Source of the DNA: Saccopteryx bilineata
Taxonomy: Eukaryota; Chordata; Mammalia; Chiroptera; Emballonuridae
Reading direction: 5' to 3'
DNA: 64,000 nt
Assembly (NCBI RefSeq): GCF_036850765.1
Contig: NC_089494.1
Coordinates: 231,526,779-231,590,778, forward strand
The translations under genes were made by a program, and so were the position numbers. Position 1 is the stretch's first letter; each line of letters begins with the position of its first letter. A model generated the notes under the pieces. The model worked only from the letters and a program-made list of their open reading frames with translations, was not told where the DNA came from and searched no databases. This document shows positions 48,000 through 57,066 of this stretch, one piece after another.

Positions 48000-48345
48000 A
48001 AACACAACATAGCATGGACAAGGAAGGACAACTACTGCATGGTCGCACTAATATGTGTAATCTATGAAAGCTAAACTCACACAAACAAAGTAATTGGTGG
48101 TGGTCAGGAGCTGAGGATGTGGGTAGGGGAAGATGTTGAACAAAAAGTACATGTATTCAATTATAAAGTAAATAAGTTCTTAAAACCTAAAATACAGCAC
48201 GGTGTCAATTGTTGAAAATACTGTGTTGTATATTTTAAATTTGCTGAGAGAGTAGATTTTAAATGTTCACATCATATATACAAATAAAGGTAACTATGTA
48301 ATGTGATGTGTTACCTAACTTTTTTTGCGCTAATCAGTTAACAAT
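48000..48345 (+). mobile_element. L1 (L1MB-type) 3' UTR fragment
   Basis: ggaaggacaactactgcatg, aatctatgaaagctaaactc, gtggtcaggagctgaggatg, gtaaataagttcttaaaacc, aaatttgctgagagagtaga and ggtaactatgtaatgtgatg follow the conserved 3' end of older L1s on the plus strand. Confidence 0.82.
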
Positions 48346-48449
48346 ATATACACATATCAAATTAAAAAACCATGAACAAAAATAATTTTTACCAAGGTAG
48401 TTCTCCAGAGAAATTGAATAAAATCTTGACTTTTCCATTTTCTGGTCAT

Positions 48450-48610
48450 GCCTGACCTGTGGGGGCGCAGTGGATAAAGCGTTGATCTGGAACGTTGAGG
48501 TTGCCAGTTTGAAACCCTGGGCTTGCCTGGTCAAGGCACATATGGGAGTTGATGCTTCCTGTTCCTCCACCCTTCTCTTTCTTTTGCCCTTCCCCTCTCT
48601 AAAATGAATA

Positions 48611-48641
<31 letters not shown>

Positions 48642-48646
48642 GAACT
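48450..48646 (+). mobile_element. tRNA-SINE type A
   Basis: Head gcctgacctgtgggggcgca, tail with (ATA)n. 14-bp target-site duplication attttctggtcatg (48437-48450 and 48647-48660). Confidence 0.95.
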
Positions 48647-48929
48647 ATTTTCTGGTCATGTAACTAAATATGAGCAAATTATTTAATATTTTTAAGTTTC
48701 AGCCTATAAAATTTGAGTATTAATATCTAACCACAAATATGTTTTTCAGAACATTTATACAATTTTAGCTATGAATAAAAGATAATTGATATTATCATAA
48801 TAAATATTATCATCATCATTACTATTGATATAATATCAAAAATGCCTTTATGGTTTAATGAATTTACAAACTCACTATATGTATGTAGTTTCATTTTATT
48901 TTCTAAATAGTTGAAGGAAGATCAGCACT

Positions 48930-49680
48930 GTTATGAGCTGAATTACGTCTCCCCCACCAAATTTGTATTCTGAAGTTCTAACCCCCAGTGCCTCAGAATG
49001 TGACTCTATTTAGAAAGAAGGACTTTAAAAAGATAATTGAGTCATAATGAGATCTCTAGGGTGGGTCTTAAATCAATATGACTCTGATGTCCTCAAAAGA
49101 AGAAGAAATTTGGACACAGATATTTATGCATACAAAAAATATATAGCACTGGCCGGTTGGCTCAGCGGTAGAGCGTCGGCCTAGCGTGCGGAGGACCCGG
49201 GTTCGATTCTCGGCCAGGGCACACAGGAGAAGCGCCCATTTGCTTCTCCACCCCTCCGCCGCGCTTTCCTCTCTGTCTCTCTCTTCCCCTCCCGCAGCCA
49301 AGGCTCCATTGGAGCAGAGATGGCCCGGGCGCTGGGCATGGCTCTGTGGCCTCTGCCTCAGGCGCTAGAGTGGCTCTGGTGGCAATATGGCGATGCCCAG
49401 GATGGGCAGAGCATCGCCCCCTGGGGGGCAGAGCACCGCCCCTGGTGGGCGGGCCGGGTGGATCCCGGTCGGGCGCATGCGGGAGTCTGTCTGACTGTCT
49501 CTCCCTGTTTCTAGCTTCAGAAAAATGAAAAAAAAAAAAAATATATATATATATAAGGATACAATGAGAAAAAGAACATCAATATAAACTGTGGAGAGAG
49601 GTCTCAGGAAAAAACCACCCTACTGAACCTTGATCTTGGTCTTCTAGCCTCCAAATTATAAAAATTTTGACATGTTGCTT
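48930..49680 (+). repeat. MaLR-like solitary LTR, interrupted by a SINE
   Basis: Left part: ctgttatgagctgaattacg, tctgaagttctaacccccag, gtgactctatttagaaagaa, gagtcataatgagatctcta. Right part after the SINE: accttgatcttggtcttcta, gcctccaaattataaaaatt. This is the order of a common MaLR-type LTR (ttatggactgaattgtgtcc ... ccttgatcttggacttccag). Decayed, with no viral genes. Confidence 0.6.
49147..49553 (+). mobile_element. tRNA-SINE type C, well preserved
   Basis: Head cactggccggttggctcagc with intact A and B boxes, CpG-rich body, gtttctagcttcagaaaaat at the 3' end, then an A/TA-rich tail. The two CTCF-like cores are present but altered (49415-49427 cgccccctggggg; 49437-49448 one C short). High CpG retention suggests a young copy. 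Confidence 0.95.
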
Positions 49681-49689
49681 AAGCTAAAG

Positions 49690-50531
49690 TAAGACAAAAG
49701 AAAGAAAAAGATAAAAAATATACTTGTCATGAAGTAGAAACTTGGCTGCAAATATAGCAATATGTTTCATTTGGGATACTATTAATAAGTATAAATTGAT
49801 TTTGCTAATCATTACCATCAGGTGCTGAAATATACTTGATAATAGTATATTTTTCCCCAGAAACTTTGAAAACACACACACATACACAGAAATACAATCA
49901 AGGAAATGTTCCTTCTATATTTATTATTCTGTATAAATTTTATAGAACATTCACACACAAACTCACATGAAGCATAGATCTCTCTGGAATCAGTTTTAAA
50001 GTAATCCTTCTAAAATTACTCTAAAAAGTCATTGCAGAATTCAAGGTCTAAAATATAAAATAATGCTTCACACATTATTAGCCATTTGCAAATGAGCATA
50101 CAAAGTATTTATTAAATTCATTACTTGGATTCCAGGCCTTTGAAATATATTTTATTTGCTTATTATAAAATATTGGATTTTCAAATGAAACAAAAGCTGA
50201 TATTAGAGAGTTAGTATTTCTTATTGCAATTAAAATTAATGAAGGGTTTTGGAGACTATTAAGTATACATATACTTATTTCTTCAATCTCTAAATTGATT
50301 ATGAAGAATTGTAATAGTATTTAAATAATAATTAAAAATAGTAGTTGAATTTCCAAATTATATGTATAGAAATTATTTGGATAAGATACAAACATTGCCC
50401 CAATTTTATCCTCTTTCAAATAATCACATTAAAATAACTAAAACTGAAATAACTATATGGCAAAGAAAAAGAATTACTTATTTTGGAAGCAGTATCCACT
50501 AATATTATGGAATGTTTATTTAAATAGAATC
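49690..50531. other. Intergenic AT-rich stretch, nothing recognised
   Basis: No gene or identifiable repeat. Confidence 0.4.
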
Positions 50532-50539
50532 TTTTAAGG

Positions 50540-50825
50540 CTGTGGTCCCCAACCTTTTTTGGGCCACAGGCCAGTTTAATGTCAGAAAATATTTTCACAG
50601 CCTTTAGCGTGGGATGGATAAATGTATCATGTGACAAGTGTCAAGAGTGAGTTTTAGACGGATGTAACAGAGGGAATCTGGTCATTTTTTAAAAATAAAA
50701 CATCATTCAGACTTAAATATAAATAAAACAGAAATTATGTAAGTTATTTATTCTTTCTCTGTGGACCGGTACCAAATGGCCCATGGACCGGTACTGGTCC
50801 GTGGCCTGGGGGTTGGGGACCACTG
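50540..50825 (-). mobile_element. Non-autonomous hAT transposon, copy 2
   Basis: Same family as 13295-13651 in opposite orientation and about 70 bp shorter. Ends ctgtggtccccaacc and ggttggggaccactg. Shares the ggaccggtac palindromic end and the interior tttaaaaataaaacatcatt. 8-bp duplication ttttaagg / tgttaagg (50532-50539, 50826-50833). Confidence 0.85.
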
Positions 50826-51076
50826 TGTTAAGGTACCTCAGATTATTATTTTTATGTAGCAACCATTAACACTGTAGGCACAGTTTTGAGATGTCTTAAG
50901 AATGGATATAAGGATCTGTAACCAGATAATGGTAACAGGTCAAGTTTTACTGAAACATTGTTTAATACAAAAAGGAAAAGTGTAACTGGAGATCATCAAG
51001 TCAATTCATGTCACTTATTTTAAATATATGGGACAAAGAAATTCATTAGCATAAAAATAATAGCCTTTATAGTCTT

Positions 51077-51405
51077 TTTTAAAATTTATTTTAGTGAGAC
51101 AGAGACAGAGAGAGGGACAGATAGGGACAGACAGACAGAAACTGAGAGAGATGAGAAGCATCAATCATCAGTTTTTTGTTGCGACACCTTATGTTCATTG
51201 ATTGCTTTCTCATATGTGTCTTGACAATGTGGGGTGGGGTGGGGAGAGAGAAGGGCTACAGCCAAACCAGTGACGCTTGGCTTAAGCCAGTGACATGGGG
51301 TTTAAGCCGATGACCTTGTGCTCAAGCCAGCAAACTTGGGGTCTTGAACCTGGGTCCTCTGCATCCCAGGCCAACGCTTCCCACTGTGTCACTACCTGTG
51401 CAGGC
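51077..51405 (-). mobile_element. tRNA-SINE type B, reverse orientation
   Basis: T/A tail, gagacagagagagggacaga, ttcattgattgctttctcat, a G-rich insert (ggggtggggtggggagagag), repeated gctcaagcc-type units, and a head ending actacctgtgcaggc. Confidence 0.92.
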
Positions 51406-51639
51406 ACAACCTAGATATTCTTGAAACCAAAATGTTTCAACTGGTGTCTATCTATAAACCTCCAGATTTTGAAGCAGTAATTCCCTTTTCCAATGGTTAA
51501 AGATTGATTTACTATTTACCAGAAATAATTAAGGGAAAGAAAGAACAAGTTGAAACCTTTCAAATTATTCATTTTATTACCACACATATTTTTTTGTGTA
51601 CCAAAAGTTATTTGGTTACTTGGTAAATTGGAAACAAAT

Positions 51640-52115
51640 ATCCTCAAAGGAGACTCAAGTTCAACATAATATTACTGGAACAAGCCCAGGTTTGAGTTGC
51701 CCATCTCCATTGAGTCATGGAACCAGAGTCCAAGTGGTATAAAAAGTGTCTTCTATTCAAGATTGCCAGCAACCCAAAAAGGCAGGGGACTCACGTCCAA
51801 AAGAACTGCCTACCCAGTCTTGGCTGACTGACCTGTATATATATTTTGGGGAGATTAATGATTATCATAGAGCGTGCAGTTAATCACGTAGTAGTGTGTG
51901 GTAGATAGGAGACAGGTCTGCTAGAATGCCTCTGCCTGGAATGTCCTTCTGACATTGGCACAAGTCTATATCTAGCATCCTTGATCTTGCTCCAGGATGG
52001 TCGGGGTCTGGCACCTCTGGAAGCCTTCTGCAAGAGTACTCCCTGTATTTCTTAGGCAACAAAATAAAGATTGAGATTTGTGAACTAAGCTAATAGGTAT
52101 CTATAGTGCCAGAAC
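51640..52115 (+). repeat. Possible solitary retroviral LTR (weak)
   Basis: A TATA-like gtggtataaaaagtgtc (about 51736) and a polyadenylation-like caacaaaataaagattgag (about 52058) about 320 bp apart, in a moderately GC segment unlike its flanks, suggest an LTR. Terminal TG/CA and a target duplication could not be fixed. No viral coding sequence is present. It could instead be unique DNA. Confidence 0.3.
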
Positions 52116-52749
52116 CTCTTACAGGAAATTCTGTGACTCAGCCCTTATAAGAAATTATTGTAATTTAACCCCTTACAATAATAATGTATAGAAACTGGCA
52201 ATAGAGGTTATCAAATGAGATAGAGATGATGGCCACACTTTAGTCACAAATGTTGTTTGCATACTATAGCTGTCCGTGGCCTTTGAAAATCTGATGAAAG
52301 CTATGAACAGTCCCATAGAAATATATATACTTACAGAAATACAAAAATTTTCATTCATTTTCAAGGAATTTCATAGTCATTGTGGACCCTGAAGTGTTCA
52401 TCCTAAGACTTTAGGAATAGGCCGATCTGTATTATTTGCATCCCACCAAGTCAGATATAAATTTTTATGGCACATTTATAACATGTGGTTAGTATAACAT
52501 AATGATATTTGGGGTTAGAATACTTGGACACAATTGAAATCTATTAAACAGAGCAATCAAAGATATATTAACCTTAAAGAAGAAAGTTAGCAGTATAATA
52601 AGACTGCAGGCCCTTCCCCCACCTCCACATTTTCTCTTGTCTCCTATTCCTCCTCCCTCTGCCCAGCCACCACTTCCCCCTCACTAAAGCAGGAGATCTC
52701 TAGGATTCCGTCAGCTCTATCATGAGAGAAAAGAGTGTGCGCTGAGTGC
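52116..52749. other. Intergenic stretch upstream of the GABRA4 CpG island
   Basis: AT-rich, then C-rich from about 52610. No gene or repeat recognised. May contain distal GABRA4 promoter elements. Confidence 0.45.
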
Positions 52750-53705
52750 CACAAAAAGTAAAAGTGTTTTTGACCAGCTGTAGCGGTTTTTGCCTCCACT
52801 TCTCCCCTCCTTCGCGGGAGCGGATAGAGCAGCGCGGCGGAGGCCCGGCGTTTGCCCTGGGGGGCCGGGTATCAGGAGAGGAACTCGGTATCTTCGCAGC
52901 CACAGCTTGGGAATGCGTTGACTGCAGAGTGAAGTTCGAGTCTACTTCCTAACAGTTTGCGAGTCCGCTCAGTGAGTTGCAACCTCTCTGACCAGGGAGA
53001 ATCCTTTCCTTTCGCCGCCCCCCCCCCCCCCCCCCCAGTACCTGAAAGGGAGAGTCTCAAAGGTTGCTGCTTTCCATCCAGACTGGCTCCTTTCTCCTCG
53101 CCATGGTCTCCCATCCCTTCGCCCAGCAAGCGCTGTCATCTTGCCCTTTCTCCGCCTCCAGCCTTGAAAATGGGTGCAAACAGGTCCTCGAACAACCTTA
53201 GGAGGGAGGAGCTTCATTGGTCGGATCTAGATCCCAGCGGGAGGGAGGGGAACCTGGAGGAAGAGGTGGAAGCCGAGCGCTGCCGTGGACGGGTTCGCGC
53301 GGGCGGTGCGGGCGCCGCGGCCGCGACGAGGGGCGGCGGACCTGGGTCCTGCGCCCGGGAGTTCAAGATCGGGAAGAACTTGCTCAGCTTTAGGGTGAAA
53401 GCGCACCGCTATCCTCCCCGGAGCTTCAGGGTGCGGGCGCGAAAGGGTGTCGAGCGGTATACATAGCTCTCCGTGCACATTGGGAGCTGAGCGAGGCGAG
53501 GAGGGGGAGAGGCGAGGCAGGTTCCGCCTCCCCCCGGCCCGCGAGCACTCACGCGCCCACCGCGGCTCCGGCGGGCTGAGCGCGGGCTAGTGTGAGCGCG
53601 AGTGTGCGCACGCCGTGCAGAGCCTCTGCCCTCGCCTCGCACCCTGCTCAGGGCATCTGGAGAGCCTGGAACGTGATCCGGCTTAAAGTATGGCATGTTG
53701 CAAAG
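52750..53705 (+). promoter_or_regulatory. GABRA4: GABRA4 CpG-rich promoter and 5' UTR
   Basis: CpG-dense sequence directly upstream of the GABRA4 start codon, densest at 53230-53640. I see no TATA box near a plausible start site, consistent with a CpG-island promoter. Notable are a C19 run (53018-53036) and a partial EGR-like element on the minus strand (around 53549-53562, GGTGGGCGCG). EGR3 is known to regulate GABRA4 in rodents, but this match is imperfect. The transcription start is unknown. Frames of 160-190 codons on both strands here are composition artefacts. Confidence 0.7.
53018..53036. repeat. Uninterrupted C19 tract
   Basis: Nineteen consecutive C, about 670 bp upstream of the GABRA4 start codon. 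Able to form i-motif or G-quadruplex structures, and error-prone in sequencing. Confidence 0.9.
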
Positions 53706-53708
53706 ATG
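53690..53708 (+). promoter_or_regulatory. GABRA4: Two upstream AUGs just before the GABRA4 start
   Basis: ATG at 53690-53692 (A at -3, G at +4, strong context) and ATG at 53695-53697 precede the main ATG at 53706, in the +1 and +2 frames. Spliced through exon 2, the first would give 64 codons and the second 33 codons, the latter stopping directly at the exon junction. Both overlap the GABRA4 coding start. Confidence 0.7.
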
Positions 53709-53791
53709 GTTTCTACCAAGAAGGTACCCGCGATCGCGACGTCCTTCGGGGTCAGTTTCGCGCTCCTGCACGTCCTGTGCCTGGAAGCTTG
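53706..53791 (+). CDS. GABRA4: GABRA4 exon 1 coding part (signal peptide)
   Basis: Encodes the N-terminus of the GABA-A receptor alpha-4 subunit: MVSTKKVPAIATSFGVSFAL then LHVLCLEA, plus two bases of a Cys codon (28 codons + 2). The hydrophobic stretch at about residues 13-27 is the signal peptide core. MVS-KKVPAIA and GVSFALL are characteristic of alpha-4. Alpha-4 pairs with beta and delta or gamma subunits in extrasynaptic GABA-gated chloride channels of thalamus and hippocampus. The start has a strong context (A at -3, G at +4). The frame joins exon 2 in phase 2 at donor TTG|GTGAGT (53792-53797). No lesions. It runs divergently from GABRB1 across about 49 kb. Confidence 0.96.
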
Positions 53792-54140
53792 GTGAGTTCT
53801 CTGGGTACTGGAGGGCAAGGGGAAGGTGGAAAAGTGGCCAGCTGCCAGCCCCCTCCGGCTGTCCGACCCTCCCAGGGCAAACCGGACCCTTCTGTCTCCG
53901 CTGTAGGTCAAGGGTCAGCGCCAGGCTTTTCTGTGGCCACGTAGACACGGAGAGCAGAAAGGCCACCGAGCGCAAGAAGAGTTAGGTGTTGGGGTTCGTG
54001 TGCGCGGGGTGTGTCTTCCCTTAGCCCTTCTCTCCCTCATCCCTCAGCTCTCCTTTAGCCTGGGGCAAGCTACTGTTTTCCGAGAAGATAAACCTGTTTC
54101 CACCTGTTCTCTGAGTCTTAAAATAATCCCCTCCGCCCCC

Positions 54141-54173
<33 letters not shown>

Positions 54174-54181
54174 ATTTGCAG
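53792..54181 (+). other. GABRA4: GABRA4 intron 1 with a T29 tract at the acceptor
   Basis: A 390-nt GT-AG intron. Its polypyrimidine tract is a pure run of 29 T (54143-54171), followed by gcatttgcag and the splice site. Reading frames across this intron (for example 54000-54566) include exon 2 but are not real transcripts. Confidence 0.93.
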
Positions 54182-54300
54182 TTTAAACGAATCCCCGGGA
54201 CAGAACCAAAAGGAGGAGAAATTATGCCCGGAAAATTTTACCCACATCCTGGACAGTTTACTCGATGGTTATGACAACAGGCTGCGTCCTGGATTTGGGG
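54182..54300 (+). CDS. GABRA4: GABRA4 exon 2 (GABA-A receptor alpha-4 subunit)
   Basis: 119-nt exon encoding the mature N-terminus of alpha-4. After the split Cys codon it reads [20 protein letters not shown] then [33 protein letters not shown] is specific to alpha-4 among alpha subunits. Asn-Phe-Thr is a glycosylation sequon. [19 protein letters not shown] is the conserved extracellular N-terminal helix and loop, paralogous to [16 protein letters not shown] in the GABRB1 exon. Acceptor AG at 54180-54181, donor GT at 54301-54302. It exits in phase 1, as GABRB1 exon 2 does. The next exon (expected to begin PVTEVKTDIYVTSFG) is not visible up to 64000. Confidence 0.97.
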
Positions 54301-55284
54301 GTATGAACGATTTCAAACGCTCAAGTGTGTCCTGTCTGTCCCTTTCTCCGTCTGCCTGTCTGTCTGTCTGTGGGAATATAATTAGGTATGCCTCGCGTAT
54401 AAAAACGAAAAATCTATCTATTTCTCTCCCTCTCCATCCCACCCTCCCTTCCTCCACTCCTCCCTCCCTCCCCTCCCGTGATGAGACCTCTGACAGGAAG
54501 ACCGCCCCCAATCACACTTTCCCCTGTCCCTGCCCCCTCAGAAGCTTAGCTTCTCCCCCACACTAATTACCTCCAGATACCTGACTGCTCGGTGGGGGAG
54601 GCTGGAGGGGGAGAGTCAAAAGAGGGAACTCGGGGCTCAGCTGCTCTGCTGCCTTTTGCCCTGAGAATGGAGTTCCCCTGGAACTGGCCGTTTTTCTCAG
54701 AGCAGGTTGCATTTGAAACAGCTGATCCGATGCCCCCTCTCTTCCCACGTGGTGTCAGTCCCCCGCCAAAACCCTGGCCTTGTTCTACCTAGGACACGAA
54801 TCTGGGGCATGAAGCTGTCTGCTCTTCCGGAGAACCCAGTCTATTCCTCTTCTCTTCCGCAGTGTGATGAATTTTTAGTTATTTGGGGTGGGGGCGTTTG
54901 CTTCCCTACTAAGACTTTGTAGTCAGAGGTGTTTCAGCTTTATTTCTTCTTCCGATAATTGTTCATAAAAGGTCTAATCGAGTGCGTCTGTAATAGGACT
55001 GTTGCTCTTTTCCACATTCACGTTCTTCTTGCTTACATAATGAGAATCTATGTGTCAGGCATTGTGCTAGGCACTAGGTTCACAGAAATCCCAAGATAAC
55101 AATTCTTAACCTCAAACACTCACTCGGTCCAGTTCAGAGACGACAAGTGACTTCACCGGAGGTGTGGACCCAGGTCTTCTGATGGACAAGTAACTGTTTT
55201 TACCATTATATTGAACTTGATGCTTCTCAGGAAATGAGTTGAAGATACAGGTTTTGTCTTAAAGGAGTTTATATTTTAGGAGTA

Positions 55285-55515
55285 GTAGTATTAGCAATAA
55301 TGACAGCACCTAATACTGTCTGTATTTATTTAAATTTTCATATACATCATTAATCTAAGAGGCATTACTGTTCAGTCCTGACAACAATCTTAAGAGAAAG
55401 CTCTTACTACCCCCATTTGACAGATGAAGAAATTGAGGCTTGAGGAGTTAAGTGGTCCAATTTCACAGTTAATAAGTGGCATGGGCACCATGTGAACCCA
55501 GTTCAGGTTGTGTAT
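55285..55515 (+). mobile_element. MIR fragment
   Basis: acctaatactgtctgtattt, ttttcatatacatcattaat, then cccatttgacagatgaagaa, attgaggcttgaggagttaa, and cccagttcagg at the end. A clear MIR layout. A second, weaker MIR/L2-like trace lies at about 55030-55190 (gtgtcaggcattgtgctagg). Confidence 0.75.
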
Positions 55516-56285
55516 TTAAAAGATGAACCCATGCAAATTGGGAGGGCATCAGATATATGTGATGAGTATCATAAAAGATGTACCTGTATTGGAATTTAAG
55601 CTTCTTACTGAGGATGTGTAGGAGATAAGATGCCAGGAAATGAAGAAAGTAAAAGGAAACAGGACATTCCTATAAAAGAGGATGGAATAAGATATGATTT
55701 AGAAGGAGTGAAGTAAAGTAGAGTTGGATAGGTCTTTGGATTCCAAGTTTTGTTCTTCTTGTTTAACAGAGACACTGAGGATTAAAAAGGAAAAGAGATT
55801 TATACAGGAGCACAGCATATTAATACATAATTATAGGCTGGGATCAAGAGAAACAAATCACTCTTTTCTGGATTTTATTGAGAAGGTTACGGGGAGCCAT
55901 TAAAAGTCTTAATCCAGTCTTTGTGTGTTGACAGTGATAAAGATGAGTGAGAAGCATGGAAGATTCTCCTGGTTCTTTTCACATTGCTTCTCCAGGGTTA
56001 GGAGGCCTAGCACTGTGATTGCCTTTATATACAAATCTGAAAAGAGGCTTTCTTACGAAAGTAAATCATTTATCAATGCACTGTCTTTCATGAGTGACTG
56101 GGAAATTATCACTTTAGATCAAAAATAATTTTGTAGGGAATATTTCAAGTGATGTGATACCATTTAATCTATATTATCAATGAGAGGATTTATCTGCTCA
56201 TAAAGGTTTTAAATTTGATATTTCAAGTAAAGAAAAAAAAATAACAGGAATATCAAATCAAATGTTGTTTAAATACTAATTAAAG
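55516..56285. other. Intronic stretch, nothing recognised
   Basis: GABRA4 intron 2 sequence with no clear repeat. The 67-codon frame at 55925-56128 has no family resemblance. Confidence 0.4.
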
Positions 56286-56632
56286 GCCCTGGCCAGTTGA
56301 CTCAGTGATAGAGCTTCCGCCCGGCGTGTGAAAGTCCCAAGTTTGATTCCTGGCCAGGGCACACAGGAGAAGCACCCATCTGCTTCTTCACTTTTCCCCC
56401 CTCCTTCCTCTCTGTCTCTTCCTCTCCCAAAGCCAAGGCTCCATTAGAGCAAAGTTGGCCCAGATGTGGAGGACGGCTCTATGGCTTCAGCCTCCGGTGC
56501 TAGAATGGCTCCTGCTGCATTGGAGCAATGCCCCAGATGGGCAGAGCACTGCCCCCTGGTGGGCATGCCAGGTGGATCCCAGTCGGGTGCATGGGGAAGC
56601 CTGACTGCCTCCCTGCTTCTAACTTCGGGAAA
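56286..56632 (+). mobile_element. tRNA-SINE type C (first of a close pair)
   Basis: Head gccctggccagttgactcag, a full body, and 3' end cttctaacttcgggaaaaaa. Its internal region retains one CTCF-like motif (tgccccctggtgg, 56550-56562). More diverged than its neighbour. Confidence 0.94.
56550..56562 (-). promoter_or_regulatory. CTCF-like motif in a SINE
   Basis: tgccccctggtgg is the reverse complement of CCACCAGGGGGCA. Only one copy remains in this SINE. Confidence 0.5.
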
Positions 56633-56680
56633 AAAAAGAAGAAAAGATGTACCTGAAAATAGATTAAAAACTTATAATTG

Positions 56681-57066
56681 CCTTGGCCGGTTGGCTCAGT
56701 GGTAGAGCATCGGCCTGGCGTGCAGAAGTCCCGGGTTCGATTCCTGGCCAGGGCACACAGGAGAAGCGCCCCTCTGCTTTTCCACCCCTCCCCCTCCTTC
56801 CTCTCTCTCTTCCCCTCCCGCAGCCGAGGCTCCACTGGAGCAAAGATGGGCCGGGTGCTGGGGATGGCTCCTTGGCCTCTGCCCCAGGCGCTGGAGTGGC
56901 TCTGGTCGCAACAGAGCGACGTCCTGGAGGGGCAGAGCATTGCCCCCTGGTGGGCAGAGCGTCGCCCCCTGGTTGGCGTGCCGGGTGGATCCCAGTTGGG
57001 CGCATGCGGGAGTCTGTCTGACTGTCTCTCCCCGTTTCTGGCTTCAGAAAAATACAGGAAAAAAAA
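56681..57066 (+). mobile_element. tRNA-SINE type C (second of a close pair)
   Basis: Head ccttggccggttggctcagt, B box ggttcgattcc, CpG-rich body, and 3' end ctggcttcagaaaaatacag. Flanks acttataattg / ccttataactg suggest a target-site duplication. It lies 48 bp from the previous copy in the same orientation, in GABRA4 intron 2. Confidence 0.95.
56941..56975 (-). promoter_or_regulatory. Paired CTCF-like motifs in a SINE
   Basis: tgccccctggtgg (56941-56953) and cgccccctggttg (56963-56975), each one base from the core and 22 bp apart, as in the pair at 39659-39693. Confidence 0.5.

Noticed and set aside
53409..53975. Minus-strand 188-codon open frame opposite GABRA4 exon 1
   Set aside because: CpG-island composition effect, antisense to a firm exon, with no recognisable motif.
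54000..54566. Plus-strand 188-codon open frame across GABRA4 exon 2
   Set aside because: Contains exon 2, but the extensions cross a perfect acceptor and donor and include the T29 tract (poly-Phe).
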